DNA from: an uncultured Planctomycetota bacterium
GTDB taxonomy: Bacteria; Planctomycetota; Planctomycetia; Pirellulales; Thermoguttaceae
Length of the DNA: 48,559 nucleotides
Assembly: GCA_900317365.1 (NCBI GenBank)
Contig: ONGM01000146.1
Span: 1-48,559, forward strand
Reading direction: 5' to 3'
Below the pieces are notes generated by a model that searched no databases, was not told the origin of the DNA, and saw only the letters and a list, made by a program, of their open reading frames with translations. Below, one piece after another: positions 33,382 to 43,085 of the stretch (position 1 is its first letter; each line of letters opens with the position of its first letter). The translations under genes and the position numbers were made by a program.

Positions 33382-33618
33382 ATTAGCCGTCCATCCATCC
33401 TTCATGAGCGCTAACGTAACCAAAGCGATCGTGCGCGACAAAAAAATCAGTTACAACGACCATGCCGAACTAACCGATTTTTGCAATTATACCGACACAC
33501 AACAAGTATCATAGAAAAAAAAGTGTGGAAAGGCAATAGCGGTTTTGATGAAAATGAGTTTTTTACAAAGAAGTTTCGCCTAGCGTAGCCTGACGACTAT
33601 ATAGCAGGTTCCCGTTCG

Positions 33619-34554
33619 CTATCTTTCCACGCGCGGGTGGCGACGCGCATATTGAGTAAAACAGAGTATGAGGACAAAAAGGGAAATCGCAACGACAATC
33701 GTTATCGATCGACTCGCCTCTTTGAAGTCGAATATGGTCAATAGCGCGTTAAAGACCACGATTCCACAAATCGTCGCGAAGCTGCGTTGCGCCTCCGTAG
33801 CGTAACCGGATTCGACGACAATCCGGTGCGCGCGCGCCCCAAGGGGAAATCCTACGGCGCCTCCTAACGCTATCAACGCCGAAATAACAAGAATCTTCGC
33901 GTCGACTCCGTCTTTTGAAATAAGGTACGTGGCGCCGCCGATCACTGTCGTTATCAACAGCAGTAGACGGACGGCGCGAGACGTGTCCAGTTCCGGCGTC
34001 TTAAAAACGTTTGCGAACATTGGGCGAAATACCATCGCGCCCCCGACCCCTAAGACGGAGCTAAAGACTCCGGCTACAAGTCCGCCGAGAACAGCGCGGC
34101 AACCGTCTGCGGCGCCGTACGGTCGCAAAACGTTCTTCTCGCGAAGTCCCTTGACGCCAAAAAGAGTCTTGTATCCGACAAAACACATAAAAACGGCAAA
34201 ACCGGACAACAGCGCCTTTGCGCCGCACAGTTGATTAAAGAACGCGTTGATCGGACGACCGCAAAAGGACGTTAAAACGGCGCCAAGCGCGGCCGGAAGC
34301 GTTAGCGTTCTACCGACGGAACCGGGACCCCAACCGATCTTCGGCACGTCTCGGACAACGACGCCGATAATCGACGGCGCCATTTGTAGCAACCCAATTC
34401 CGGCGGCTTGCATCGGCGTGCAATCAAAGAAGAGAAGCGCCGACGGCACGATAAGCCACGCGCATCCCACGCTCCAAAATCCGCCGGAAAACATGCCGAC
34501 AAATCCAATCGCAGGCGCCAGAATGGCGACCGCAAGCCAATTTGTGTCCGTCAA
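33619..34554 (-). CDS. TauE/SafE-family membrane permease
   Basis: A 311-residue protein with about eight hydrophobic helices and the two related halves of the TauE/SafE family: the first begins AIGFVGMFSGGFWSVGCAWLIVPSAL, the second has GGLVAGVFSSVLGVGGAMVFRPMF, matching the glycine-rich G-G-G pattern of the family. Members export sulfite, sulfoacetate or other organic anions; the substrate is not predictable here. It ends 36 nt... downstream of the CorC-like gene's stop and is probably co-transcribed with it. The 237-nt region between this gene and the protease gene likely contains the protease promoter. Confidence 0.88.
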   Translation of the reverse strand: MTDTNWLAVAILAPAIGFVGMFSGGFWSVGCAWLIVPSALLFFDCTPMQAAGIGLLQMAPSIIGVVVRDVPKIGWGPGSVGRTLTLPAALGAVLTSFCGRPINAFFNQLCGAKALLSGFAVFMCFVGYKTLFGVKGLREKNVLRPYGAADGCRAVLGGLVAGVFSSVLGVGGAMVFRPMFANVFKTPELDTSRAVRLLLLITTVIGGATYLISKDGVDAKILVISALIALGGAVGFPLGARAHRIVVESGYATEAQRSFATICGIVVFNALLTIFDFKEASRSITIVVAISLFVLILCFTQYARRHPRVER

Positions 34555-34590
34555 CGTCTATTCCTAGAATTCGCTCGCGCTATGTCGATT

Positions 34591-36084
34591 TCAGTCGTCC
34601 TTCTTTTCCCAAAACGACTTCTTGAGATCTCCGGGACGCACACGGCTGACGACGTTCTCTTCCGCTTCCGACTTGTCAAAAGCCGATTTCGGCAAGGCCA
34701 TGCCGCGCGACTCCGAGGCCTTGTCGCGCGAAGCGTCAACGTGCCGCGACGCAAGAAACAAGGCGACCTTGCCGCGCCGAACGTCCATGACGCGAAACGT
34801 CATGCAACCGAATGAGAATGTCGCGTCAAGCTTGGCGCTGGGGCGATATGCTGCAGCGTACCAATCGGAAATTGTCTCGTCGCCGGACGACAGCGCGCGG
34901 ATCGCCTCGTCCGCGTCGTCGCCAAACGCGTTCGAAAGCTCGCGAACAACGTCGTCTAACTTCGCGGCGCCGCCTATCTCAAGCGTGTTCGCGTTCCGTT
35001 GCACAAACTTATCCGAAAGCAAATCGAACTCGTCTTCGATATTGCCTAAGAGCTTTTCGACCAAATCCTCAAGCGTTAAAATTCCGTACGCGACGGTTCC
35101 TTCCGAGACGAACGCGATATGCTGATGAGTCCGAACGAGCTGATTTAAAACGTCGGACGCCCGAGCGGACGGAGGAAATTTCGAGATTCTGTGAACCAAA
35201 TCCGACGTCCAATTGAAACTCTCTAAGTCCGTTTGACCATACTTAGCGGTCTCGTTCCGACGACGACGCTCATTGTAGTTCACCACCAATTCTTTAACGT
35301 TGACGTAACCGATTATTCGAGCTCGGTTGTCGCCCATGCATACGGGAAAGCGCGTGTGAGAATCTTTGTGCGCGATTCTCAACGCCTCTTCAAGACTCAC
35401 GCTGTCGGAGATAACGGAAACGGAACTCATGGTAACCATGACGTCGCGGATCACCGTCTGGGATAGTTTAAGAGCGTGGGTAATAATTAGCTCTTGCTCG
35501 CCGTCGATTTGTCTCTTGTTAAGCGCGTGCGAGGTCAATAGCTGAATCTCTTTCACCGTTGTCGAAAGCGTCTCCGCCGTCGTACTCTTCCGTTCTAAAC
35601 CCGACGTTGAAAAATCTCTTTTGCGTTTGGCGGACGGTTCAAACGGAGAATTCAGCATTTGAAACAATATATAGACAGGTCGACCGATCTTCGTTGCATA
35701 AAAAAGAGGGCGCGCTATGACGACGGCAAGCTGGCGAGTATATCGAACGCCGAGCGTCTTCGGAAGAATTTCCGTAAACTGCAACATCATAAACGTAAAA
35801 ACTAATGAGAACGCTCCTACCCAACGATTGCCGGTCAGTTCGGCGAAAGAAGCGCCGGCAAACGACGCGCCGATCGTATGCGCCGAAGTGTTTAGGGTCA
35901 AAATGGCGGTGATCGGTACGTTGACGTCTTTCTTCAGATTTTCCCAAATCGCGCTTACCTTCGGATTCCTCTTGTAGATTTCAGCGATCTGCGCAGTCGA
36001 CAAACTCAATAAAACCGACTCGGCAATCGAGCAACACGCTGAAACAACGAGCGCTATGGAAAAACTTACGACAAAAATAAACAT
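34591..36084 (-). CDS. CNNM/CorC-type membrane protein with CBS pair
   Basis: About 497 residues from ATG 36084 (a GTG three codons upstream is possible). Order of domains: a CNNM/DUF21 transmembrane domain (about 1-190, with SACCSIAESVLLSLS and LQFTEILPKTLGVRY), a CBS pair (VIRDVMVTMSSVSVISDSVSLEEAL and the following unit with HQHIAFVSEGTVAYGILTLEDLVEKLLG), and a C-terminal CorC/HlyC transporter-associated domain (NTLEIGGAAKLDDVVREL). The family includes Mg2+ and Co2+ efflux or resistance proteins; an E of the Na+/Mg2+ site may be the one in IAES. A 160-residue stretch between the membrane and CBS parts includes a basic linker. It is the first gene of the minus-strand block and is divergent from the NtrC-type gene. 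Confidence 0.88.
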   Translation of the reverse strand: MFIFVVSFSIALVVSACCSIAESVLLSLSTAQIAEIYKRNPKVSAIWENLKKDVNVPITAILTLNTSAHTIGASFAGASFAELTGNRWVGAFSLVFTFMMLQFTEILPKTLGVRYTRQLAVVIARPLFYATKIGRPVYILFQMLNSPFEPSAKRKRDFSTSGLERKSTTAETLSTTVKEIQLLTSHALNKRQIDGEQELIITHALKLSQTVIRDVMVTMSSVSVISDSVSLEEALRIAHKDSHTRFPVCMGDNRARIIGYVNVKELVVNYNERRRRNETAKYGQTDLESFNWTSDLVHRISKFPPSARASDVLNQLVRTHQHIAFVSEGTVAYGILTLEDLVEKLLGNIEDEFDLLSDKFVQRNANTLEIGGAAKLDDVVRELSNAFGDDADEAIRALSSGDETISDWYAAAYRPSAKLDATFSFGCMTFRVMDVRRGKVALFLASRHVDASRDKASESRGMALPKSAFDKSEAEENVVSRVRPGDLKKSFWEKKDD

Positions 36085-36332
36085 TGGCTCCACAAGTGTG
36101 CGAGATGAATTTTAGGCAAATGCGATATAACGAACGCTATTGCAACAATCGGTATTATACGACTTCTATCAATACAGTCAAGGAAAGAACCGCAATGCGC
36201 TCTTCCAAATTCGCCGGACTTGTCCGTTTTCGATTTAGAAGTAAACTAATGGATTGGAGTACGGCTCGCGCAACGTCGATCTAGCGACAAGCGAGTCGCT
36301 CAACAAGCGGATCGCTCAGCAAGTGAACAATC

Positions 36333-37898
36333 ATGGAGGCAAACTTGGTCAAGAGTAAAGAAGACGTCGCCGTTCAAGACGAACCGTTGAACGTTCTCGT
36401 CGTGGACGACGAACGAGCGCACGCCGACGTTGTCGCCTCGAGTCTCGAGCGCATCAACGCGCAGTGCGTCGTCGCTCATTCCGAACGCGAAGCCAAAGAA
36501 ATCCTTAAACGCCAGGTCTTCGACGTCGTCGTTTCCGACCTCATGCTCGAAACCAACGACGGCGGACTTAATATTCTGAACGAAGTCAAACGACAGTCGC
36601 CGGAAACGGAAGTCGTGCTAATGACGGCCAACAACGGCGTTGAAGTCGCCGTCGAAGCTATGCTTCAAGGCGCGTTTAACTATCTACAAAAGCCGCTCGA
36701 TCTCAAACAATTACGCTCGATCGTTCAGAAAGCCGGAGACTCGTCTCGTTTACGTCGAGACAATCAGCGACTCATGGAGCGGCTCGACGAAAAATTCGGC
36801 TTCGACGGCGTCGTCGGTAGTAGTGAAGCGATGCGCAAAGCGATCGAAAGACTAAAACGAATTGCGCCGACCGACGCCACCGTCTTGATCCTCGGTGAAA
36901 CAGGAACCGGAAAAGAGCTCTTCGCACAAGCGCTTCATCATAACAGTCGAAGAAAGCACAAGCCGTTCGTCACTCTAAACTGCGCGGCGCTCAGTGAAAA
37001 TCTGCTCGAAAGCGAGTTCTTCGGACACGTCAAAGGCGCCTTTACCGACGCCACGAGCGATCGCGTCGGTAAATTTGAATTCGCAAACGGCGGCACAATC
37101 TTCCTCGACGAAGTCGGAGACATGCCGCTCTCGACTCAGGTCAAGCTCCTCAGAACGCTCGAAAGCGGTGAAATTACTCCTGTCGGCTCTAATAAGACCA
37201 TTCAAGTCGACGTCCGAATTGTCTCCGCAACGAACCGTAATCTCGAAGAAGCCGTAGAAAACGGTTCCTTTCGGCGCGATCTTTATCACCGACTGCGCGT
37301 CGTTACGCTCAAGCTGCCAAGTTTAAGGGAACGGCGCGACGACGTCCCGATTCTCCTCGACCACTTCATTAAAATGTTCATGAAGAAATACGACAAGTCG
37401 ATCAAGGGGACGTCGCAAGCGGCGCGTCGCCGACTCTTGGCGTACGACTGGCCGGGGAACGTTCGCGAATTGCGAAACGTCGCCGAAAGTATGGTCGTCG
37501 TCGATTTCGACGGACTTGTCGACCTCGACGATCTCCCCGACGAGATTCTTGAACACACTCCCTCGGATCCGGTCTTGGACGGCGACGACAAGGATTCCGA
37601 CGACCTGTTGCAAGACGATTCGCTTTCCGACAAAAACGAACCTGCGCCCTCTCCGTCCGCAAACGCCAAGCACGTCATTCTCGGCGCGTCGCCCGAAGCG
37701 GAGCAAACGCTAAAGCCTTTCGTCGGACTAACCCTTGACACTTTGGAACGACTCTTTATTCAAGAGACGTTGCGTTCCACAGGCGGAAACCGCGAAGAAA
37801 CCGCAAAAATTTTAGGCGTTGCGGAAAGAACGTTATACCGTCGCCTTAAACAGTTTGCGGAAGAAAATCAAAAGCAAGCCGACGATGAGCGAAAATAA
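36333..37898 (+). CDS. NtrC-type sigma-54-dependent response regulator
   Basis: A 521-residue three-domain activator. The receiver domain (about 18-135) has Asp25/Asp26, phospho-acceptor Asp69 (VVSDLML), Thr98 and Lys120, all conserved. The AAA+ domain (about 158-400) has Walker A GETGTGKE (188-195), Walker B TIFLDEVGD and the sigma-54 contact loop reading GAFTDA (235-240) rather than the canonical GAFTGA. After an acidic Asp/Ser-rich linker, a Fis-type helix-turn-helix closes the protein (GNREETAKILGVAERTLYRRLK). It should activate RpoN promoters on phosphorylation. No histidine kinase lies in the window. Its last 14 nt overlap the start of the SET-domain gene. Confidence 0.95.
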   Translation: MEANLVKSKEDVAVQDEPLNVLVVDDERAHADVVASSLERINAQCVVAHSEREAKEILKRQVFDVVVSDLMLETNDGGLNILNEVKRQSPETEVVLMTANNGVEVAVEAMLQGAFNYLQKPLDLKQLRSIVQKAGDSSRLRRDNQRLMERLDEKFGFDGVVGSSEAMRKAIERLKRIAPTDATVLILGETGTGKELFAQALHHNSRRKHKPFVTLNCAALSENLLESEFFGHVKGAFTDATSDRVGKFEFANGGTIFLDEVGDMPLSTQVKLLRTLESGEITPVGSNKTIQVDVRIVSATNRNLEEAVENGSFRRDLYHRLRVVTLKLPSLRERRDDVPILLDHFIKMFMKKYDKSIKGTSQAARRRLLAYDWPGNVRELRNVAESMVVVDFDGLVDLDDLPDEILEHTPSDPVLDGDDKDSDDLLQDDSLSDKNEPAPSPSANAKHVILGASPEAEQTLKPFVGLTLDTLERLFIQETLRSTGGNREETAKILGVAERTLYRRLKQFAEENQKQADDERK

Positions 37899-38418
37899 AT
37901 CGAAACGTCAGGAGAGTTCCGAAGCGATCCCGCCTTTTTCAACGAAGCGTCCTCGATTCAACCGCGTCGAAGTTCGCGACGCAGGCGAGCGCGGACTCGG
38001 GGTCTTCGCAACCGCGCCCATTAAAGCGCGACATGCGGTCGGACGCGTTTTAGGCGATCTTAAACCGCAAGGCTATACGTCGCACTATTGCGTTGAATAC
38101 GGCGACGGGGCGCTCGAGCCCTACCCTCCTTATCGATTTCTCAACCATTCGTGCGAGCCGAACTGCGAGTTCGTCGAGTGGACGATCTCCAATGAAGACG
38201 AGTCGGCGGACGGTTCGGAAAAAGTTACGCTTGAACTTTGGGTTCACGCTCTTCGCGATATTGCTCGCGGCGAAGAACTTGTCGTCGACTACGGCTGGGA
38301 CTGGCGTTCGGCGATCCCGTGTAAGTGCGGCTCGCCGCATTGTCGCGGATGGATTTGTCGCGAAGAGGATCTCGACCTTTGTAGAGAACGTTTCAAAAAC
38401 GAAACCGACGAACAATAA
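37885..38418 (+). CDS. bacterial SET-domain protein with post-SET cysteine cluster
   Basis: A 177-residue protein; ATG 37885 lies inside the 3' end of the upstream regulator gene, and the longer TTG start at 37819 has no family support. It is little more than a SET domain: GERGLGVFATAPIKA (35-49), the pseudoknot motifs FLNHSCEPNCEF (85-96) and ARGEELVVDYGWD (127-139), and a post-SET-like CKCGSPHCRGW (146-156), which with Cys90 could bind zinc as in eukaryotic lysine methyltransferases. The catalytic Tyr136 and the NHxCxPN SAM-binding residues are all present, so S-adenosylmethionine-dependent lysine methylation is plausible. The substrate is unknown. The 14-nt overlap implies co-expression with the sigma-54 activator. 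Confidence 0.9.
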   Translation: MSENKSKRQESSEAIPPFSTKRPRFNRVEVRDAGERGLGVFATAPIKARHAVGRVLGDLKPQGYTSHYCVEYGDGALEPYPPYRFLNHSCEPNCEFVEWTISNEDESADGSEKVTLELWVHALRDIARGEELVVDYGWDWRSAIPCKCGSPHCRGWICREEDLDLCRERFKNETDEQ

Positions 38419-38502
38419 CAATGCAATAACGATAAAGCCCCCCAATCGCAAAAATTTTGCAAGAAAGGAAACGGCGCGGCAACTTCAAAAGCGAACGATT
38501 CG

Positions 38503-38524
38503 TCAACGCGATTTGGCGCGTTGA
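38503..38524. repeat. short inverted repeat upstream of the MoxR gene
   Basis: TCAACGCG (38503-38510) pairs perfectly with CGCGTTGA (38517-38524) around a 6-nt loop, between the SET gene stop and the MoxR start. It could be an operator or a weak terminator; no T-tract follows. Confidence 0.4.
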
Positions 38525-38598
38525 GATTAGAACCTGTTCTCGAACGTCGCGCTTCTTACAGCGATCAGCGTTACGACAAGTTTATACTAGGACAAACT

Positions 38599-39588
38599 AT
38601 GGCGATCGATAAACCGATTCCCGATGAAACGGCGCAAACGCAAGCAGAAAAAATTAACCGATTACGAGCCGAAATTGGTCGCGTAGTCGTCGGACAAGAC
38701 GTCATGATCTCGAGGTTGCTCGTCGGCGCCTTGACCGGCGGGCACATTCTTCTCGAAGGAGCGCCCGGCTTGGCGAAAACTACGGCGATCAAAACGCTTG
38801 CCGCCGCGCTCGACGCAAAGTTTCAACGCGTCCAGTTCACCCCTGATATCCTTCCGGCGGACCTCATCGGAACCATGATTTATCAGCCGGCCGACGGCGC
38901 GTTCAAAACGCGAAAAGGCCCGATCTTCGCAAACTTTGTCTTAGCCGACGAAATCAACCGCGCCCCTTCGAAAGTTCAGTCGGCCTTGCTCGAAGCGATG
39001 CAAGAGCGCCAGGTTACCATCGGCGAGACAACATGGGCGTTGGAAGCCCCGTTCCTCGTCATGGCGACTCAGAATCCGATCGAACAGGAAGGAACGTATC
39101 CATTGCCGGAAGCGCAAGTCGACCGATTCATGCTCAAAGTCAAGATCGACTATCCGTCCTTCGACGAAGAAAAAGAAATCTTCGATCGCGGAATGAATCC
39201 CAATCAAGAAACGGTCAAAGCGGTCTTGACCGCGCGCGAACTTATCGAAGCGCAACGCGTCGTCGACTCCGTTTATATGGATCCGTCCGTGCGCGACTAC
39301 GCGCTTCGCGTCGTTCGCGCAACGAGAAATCCGGAAGACTACAAGCTCGCCGGTCTAAAACGCGTCGTCGAATTTGGCGCGTCGCCCCGCGCCGGACTCG
39401 CTATCGGAAAAGGCGCAAAAGCGCTGGCGTTGCTCGCCGGTCGCGGGTACGTTACCCCGCAGGACGTTAAAGACGTCGCGCCGGACGCGTTGCGACATCG
39501 AATCGCCTTAACTTACGAAGCGGAAGCCGACGAAATTACGACGGACGACGTTATCGCTAAGATCCTCGACGTCGTTCCGGTGCCGTAA
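38599..39588 (+). CDS. MoxR-family AAA+ ATPase
   Basis: A 329-residue AAA+ protein; AGGA six nt before ATG 38599 decides the start over the longer frame from 38521. Walker A GAPGLAKT (54-61), Walker [12 protein letters not shown], sensor-1 [23 protein letters not shown] and the C-terminal lid ([26 protein letters not shown]) are typical of the MoxR subfamily. These ATPases act as chaperones for von Willebrand factor A proteins encoded beside them, and the next genes (DUF58, BatA, BatB-C, BatD) fit that. It opens a same-strand cluster of six genes. Confidence 0.94.
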   Translation: MAIDKPIPDETAQTQAEKINRLRAEIGRVVVGQDVMISRLLVGALTGGHILLEGAPGLAKTTAIKTLAAALDAKFQRVQFTPDILPADLIGTMIYQPADGAFKTRKGPIFANFVLADEINRAPSKVQSALLEAMQERQVTIGETTWALEAPFLVMATQNPIEQEGTYPLPEAQVDRFMLKVKIDYPSFDEEKEIFDRGMNPNQETVKAVLTARELIEAQRVVDSVYMDPSVRDYALRVVRATRNPEDYKLAGLKRVVEFGASPRAGLAIGKGAKALALLAGRGYVTPQDVKDVAPDALRHRIALTYEAEADEITTDDVIAKILDVVPVP

Positions 39589-39678
39589 CGACGTTCAACT
39601 TACAACGCTCCGCTTACGACGTTAAAAGCGGCGATAATCCAGCTTTGGCGATCAAGCGTTCCACAATCGGCTAGTCAA

Positions 39679-40632
39679 ATGACAAAACTCGACGAATTCA
39701 TATCCAAAACGGAAAATCAAAGCGTTCAGAAGCGGTCGGATCAACGGTCGGACTTCGACGAAGAGCGCGCCGATAATCTGTTGCGACGCGTAAAGAAAAT
39801 TGAAATCGCGTCAAATCGCGTTGCCGACGAAGCGTTAAGCGGGCAATTTAAAAGCGTCTTTCGCGGGCAAGGTATCGAATTTGACGAAGTTCGAGAGTAC
39901 TCGGAAGGGGACGACGTCAGAAGCATTGATTGGAACGTAACCGCGCGCGCGGGGAAGCCGTACGTTAAACGATATTCCGAAGAGCGCGAACGCACGCTGA
40001 TCATAGTGTTCGACGTTTCCGCGTCAAATATCTTCGGTTCGCGCGTCTCCAGAATAGATACCGCCGCTGAAATCGCCGCCTCCTTAATGTTTTCCGCGAT
40101 AAAAAGCAACGACAAAGTCGGGTTACTAACCTTTGCCGACGGCGCGCTCGATTTTTACCCGCCGAGAAAAGGGAAGAAATACGTCCTGCGACTTACCAAA
40201 GCCATACTTCAATCGAAGCCGCGCTGCGAACGCACCGATCTCAACGCGGCGCTCGAATTCCTTGACGGCGTTCTCAAGCGTCGCGCTATCGTCTTCGTTA
40301 TTAGCGACTTCTACGTCTCGTCGATCGGGAGAGCGTTGCGATACTGCCGTCGTCGGAACGACGTCGTCGCCGTCTCGCTGGAAGAGCCGCTGGAAAAAGA
40401 TTTTCCCAATTTAGGTTTCGTTACTCTGCGCGATCCGGAATCGGGAGCGACGCTGGAACTTGATTCCGCGTCGAAACGCGTCCGCGAAACGATTATCGAA
40501 CGAATCGAATCCAAACGTTCCGCCGTAGCCGCGCAACTTAAAGACGCGCGCGTGGATTGCGTTCGCATCGTCAACGGTGAAGACTACGCTTTGCCTTTGC
40601 AAAGGTTTTTCCGACTGCGCGAACGGCGCTAG
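39679..40632 (+). CDS. DUF58 domain protein
   Basis: A 317-residue soluble protein with the DUF58 signature: GQGIEFDEVREYSEGDDVRSIDWNVTAR, then a degenerate von Willebrand A fold (LIIVFDVSASNIFGS, with DVSAS resembling the metal-site DxSxS). DUF58 proteins always accompany MoxR ATPases and Bat proteins, but their exact function is unresolved. It follows the MoxR gene by 90 nt and precedes the DUF4381-like gene by 27 nt. Confidence 0.92.
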   Translation: MTKLDEFISKTENQSVQKRSDQRSDFDEERADNLLRRVKKIEIASNRVADEALSGQFKSVFRGQGIEFDEVREYSEGDDVRSIDWNVTARAGKPYVKRYSEERERTLIIVFDVSASNIFGSRVSRIDTAAEIAASLMFSAIKSNDKVGLLTFADGALDFYPPRKGKKYVLRLTKAILQSKPRCERTDLNAALEFLDGVLKRRAIVFVISDFYVSSIGRALRYCRRRNDVVAVSLEEPLEKDFPNLGFVTLRDPESGATLELDSASKRVRETIIERIESKRSAVAAQLKDARVDCVRIVNGEDYALPLQRFFRLRERR

Positions 40633-40659
40633 TCGAAACTCCGCAGAAAGTTTATTCGT

Positions 40660-41859
40660 ATGAAACGATCCGCCGCGACGATCTTCATGAAGAATATTCG
40701 CGTCTCATCAATAAGATCGTCAATTATAGTCGCTACCCTTCTTCTCGCCGCTTGTTGCGCAACCGTCGCGCGTCCGGCGCCGCTCTGGGCTCGCGGCGAT
40801 TCCCACCCGAGCGACGCGGAAGTTGTCGTTCAAACCTCCGTTGAGAACGACGACCTCTCAGTCAAACGCTCTTTAACGCCGGCGACTCCGAGCCTATTTC
40901 AAGCGATCAAGCTCGTCTTGGAATACGAGCTTTCTAAAAACCTTCGTCTTACGGAAAACGAACTTGACGGAATTTACGGCGATTTCCTATGCGAATTCGT
41001 TGGAGAAGAAAAACGCGAACTCGCGCCGGAGCGTATCGTCGTTAGGAGAACTTGGAAACTCTTTCCGCAAAAAACCGGCGAACTCGAACTGCCCCCTATC
41101 CCCGCGACCGTATCCTTCGAAGACTCTGGAAAAACGCCGATCGATCTCGTCGCGCCCCCGATGACAATATCGATTCCCGCGCTTGACGGTAAGGTTCCGG
41201 GAGACAATGGGTTTCAGTACATGCTCGACCCTATTCCCACGCTTTCTCCAACAAAAATTGCGGCGCTCGTCTTCGCAGCGCTTCTTATCGCAATCGTCGC
41301 GGCGGCGCCTAAACTTCGCAAAAAGTTTAAAGAACCTCGACAATCTCAAGGGGAATCGCCCTTTGAACTAGCGACGCGTCGACTCAACGAACTCAAAGCG
41401 TCGAGAATGTTCGCGGAAAATTCCCCTGATTTTTACCTGATCGTCGACGACGTCCTGCGCCGCTTTTTGTCGGATGAATTTCATATTGCCGCATGTGAAA
41501 AGACCTCGTCCGAAATTCTCAAATCGATCGCCAACCCGCCTACGGACTCGACGATCGAGACGTCCGAATCAGAAGTTTTATCCCCGACGCAATTATCGCG
41601 TTCCGAACTTGCCGAGATTTCACGGCGCGTGCTGGAAGACGCGGATATTCAAAAGACGTTGCGCGCCGCGCTCGAATCTCTCGATCGCGTTAAATTCGCC
41701 AAAAGTTCGTCGTCTTTCGCCGACGCGAGCGCGCTCTTCCAAGCGGTTCAACAAGTTGTCGAAAACTCCCACGCGGCGTTTCAGGAAGCGATCATTAAGG
41801 CGACGGACGAAAAGCGCCGTCTTGCGGAACGCGGCGCCGACGCGTCTGAATCCGCTTGA
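40660..41859 (+). CDS. DUF4381/BatD-like membrane protein of the Bat cluster
   Basis: A 399-residue protein (an ATG at 40687 is an alternative start). Residues about 15-45 are a signal peptide. The extracytoplasmic part (about 45-200) has a BatD-like Ig segment (ELAPERIVVRRTWKLFPQKTGELELPPIP). A membrane helix follows (about 206-222, KIAALVFAALLIAIVAAA), then a cytoplasmic helical part with FYLIVDDVLRRFLSDEFHIAACEKTSSEIL, typical of DUF4381 and of BatD C-termini. Its place between DUF58 and BatA matches DUF4381 genes in other bacteria. It is a second BatD-type protein beside the full-length BatD at the end of the cluster. Confidence 0.75.
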   Translation: MKRSAATIFMKNIRVSSIRSSIIVATLLLAACCATVARPAPLWARGDSHPSDAEVVVQTSVENDDLSVKRSLTPATPSLFQAIKLVLEYELSKNLRLTENELDGIYGDFLCEFVGEEKRELAPERIVVRRTWKLFPQKTGELELPPIPATVSFEDSGKTPIDLVAPPMTISIPALDGKVPGDNGFQYMLDPIPTLSPTKIAALVFAALLIAIVAAAPKLRKKFKEPRQSQGESPFELATRRLNELKASRMFAENSPDFYLIVDDVLRRFLSDEFHIAACEKTSSEILKSIANPPTDSTIETSESEVLSPTQLSRSELAEISRRVLEDADIQKTLRAALESLDRVKFAKSSSSFADASALFQAVQQVVENSHAAFQEAIIKATDEKRRLAERGADASESA

Positions 41860-41925
41860 CGTCGAGACCGTCATTCTTCGGAACAAAACTAACTTACTGA
41901 CTGTAAGAAACTTTTAATCGTCAAA

Positions 41926-43002
41926 ATGAACTTATTCCGCTTCGCCTCTCCATTCTGGTTACTCGCGCTAGCGCCAACGCTTCTAGTCGGAATTCTCGAC
42001 CTCCTGACCAGACGCAAGCGCCAATCGGCGACGATCTTCTCGACCGTCTCCGTTCTCCAGGGAATCCCGCTAAGTTTTGCCGCGCGGATAAAAAAGTTCA
42101 TGCCGACGCTCTTTTACCTTAGCGTCGTTGCAATGATCGTCGCCCTGGCTCGTCCACAAATGGGCGCGCAAGAAACAAAGATCTCCGGAAACGGGGTCTC
42201 TATTGTCATGTGCGTTGATAAAAGCGGCTCGATGGAAGCGCGAGACTTCGAGATCAACGGGAAACCGGTCTCAAGATTGAAAGCGGTTAAAAAAGTCTTT
42301 AAAGACTTCGTGTTAGGCTCGAACGAATTTAAAGGGCGTCCGAACGACCTCGTCGGTTTGATCGCCTTCGGCGGATTCGTCGACTCAATTTGTCCCTTAA
42401 CCCTGGATCACGAATCGTTAGTCGCGCTACTCGACGACGTTAAAACGCCGACCCCAATCTACGACAGTCGCGGAGTCGTTATCCGAACGCGCGTTATCGA
42501 CGAAGAATCAGGCACGGCGATCGGAGACGCGCTCGCGGCCGCCGTCGAGAGATTAAAAGAATCCCAAAACAAAACTAAGATCGTCGTGCTACTCTCCGAC
42601 GGTATGCAAACCGCCGGCGTTCTCGCTCCTGAAGACGGCGTCAAAATCGCCCAAGCATACGGCGTCAAAGTTTATACGATCGGCGTGGGAAGTTCCGAAC
42701 CCGTTCCATTTCCTAGCTATCTGCCTAACGGCGACGTCGTTATGTCAATGCAAAGAATGGATTTTAATCCGGAAGCATTGCAGATGATCGCGCAAGCCAC
42801 AAACGGTCGATATTTCTTCGCAGGGGACTCCGACTCGTTAAAACAAGTCTGCGAAGAAATCGACCGGCTGGAAAAGACGCGCTTCGACGCCGGGGTCTAC
42901 GCGGAATATCGCGATATTTACCTTCCGTTCGCCGTCTTCGGTATCTTTTGCGCCGTTCTGTACGCTCTTCTCCGAGCGACGCGAATGCGCGAATTCCCAT
43001 GA
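41926..43002 (+). CDS. batA: BatA-like von Willebrand factor A membrane protein
   Basis: A 358-residue protein. Two N-terminal membrane helices (about 8-25 and 58-76) flank a short segment ending ALARPQM, the BatA/BatB hallmark before the VWA domain (about 90-300). The metal-ion-dependent adhesion site is intact: D98-K-S-G-S, with a Thr in GTAIGDAL and Asp in LLSDGMQTAG. A final helix lies near the C-terminus (LPFAVFGIFCAVLYALL). The VWA domain should face the periplasm and act with BatB. The complex is implicated in aerotolerance and envelope stress, mechanism unknown. Confidence 0.92.
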   Translation: MNLFRFASPFWLLALAPTLLVGILDLLTRRKRQSATIFSTVSVLQGIPLSFAARIKKFMPTLFYLSVVAMIVALARPQMGAQETKISGNGVSIVMCVDKSGSMEARDFEINGKPVSRLKAVKKVFKDFVLGSNEFKGRPNDLVGLIAFGGFVDSICPLTLDHESLVALLDDVKTPTPIYDSRGVVIRTRVIDEESGTAIGDALAAAVERLKESQNKTKIVVLLSDGMQTAGVLAPEDGVKIAQAYGVKVYTIGVGSSEPVPFPSYLPNGDVVMSMQRMDFNPEALQMIAQATNGRYFFAGDSDSLKQVCEEIDRLEKTRFDAGVYAEYRDIYLPFAVFGIFCAVLYALLRATRMREFP

Positions 43003-43085
43003 CGAATCCGCTCGAAATTGAACCCGTCTATTTTTATTCATTACATTTGAAGTCGTAATTCATTGTCGACGAGAGCGCAGCAAGC

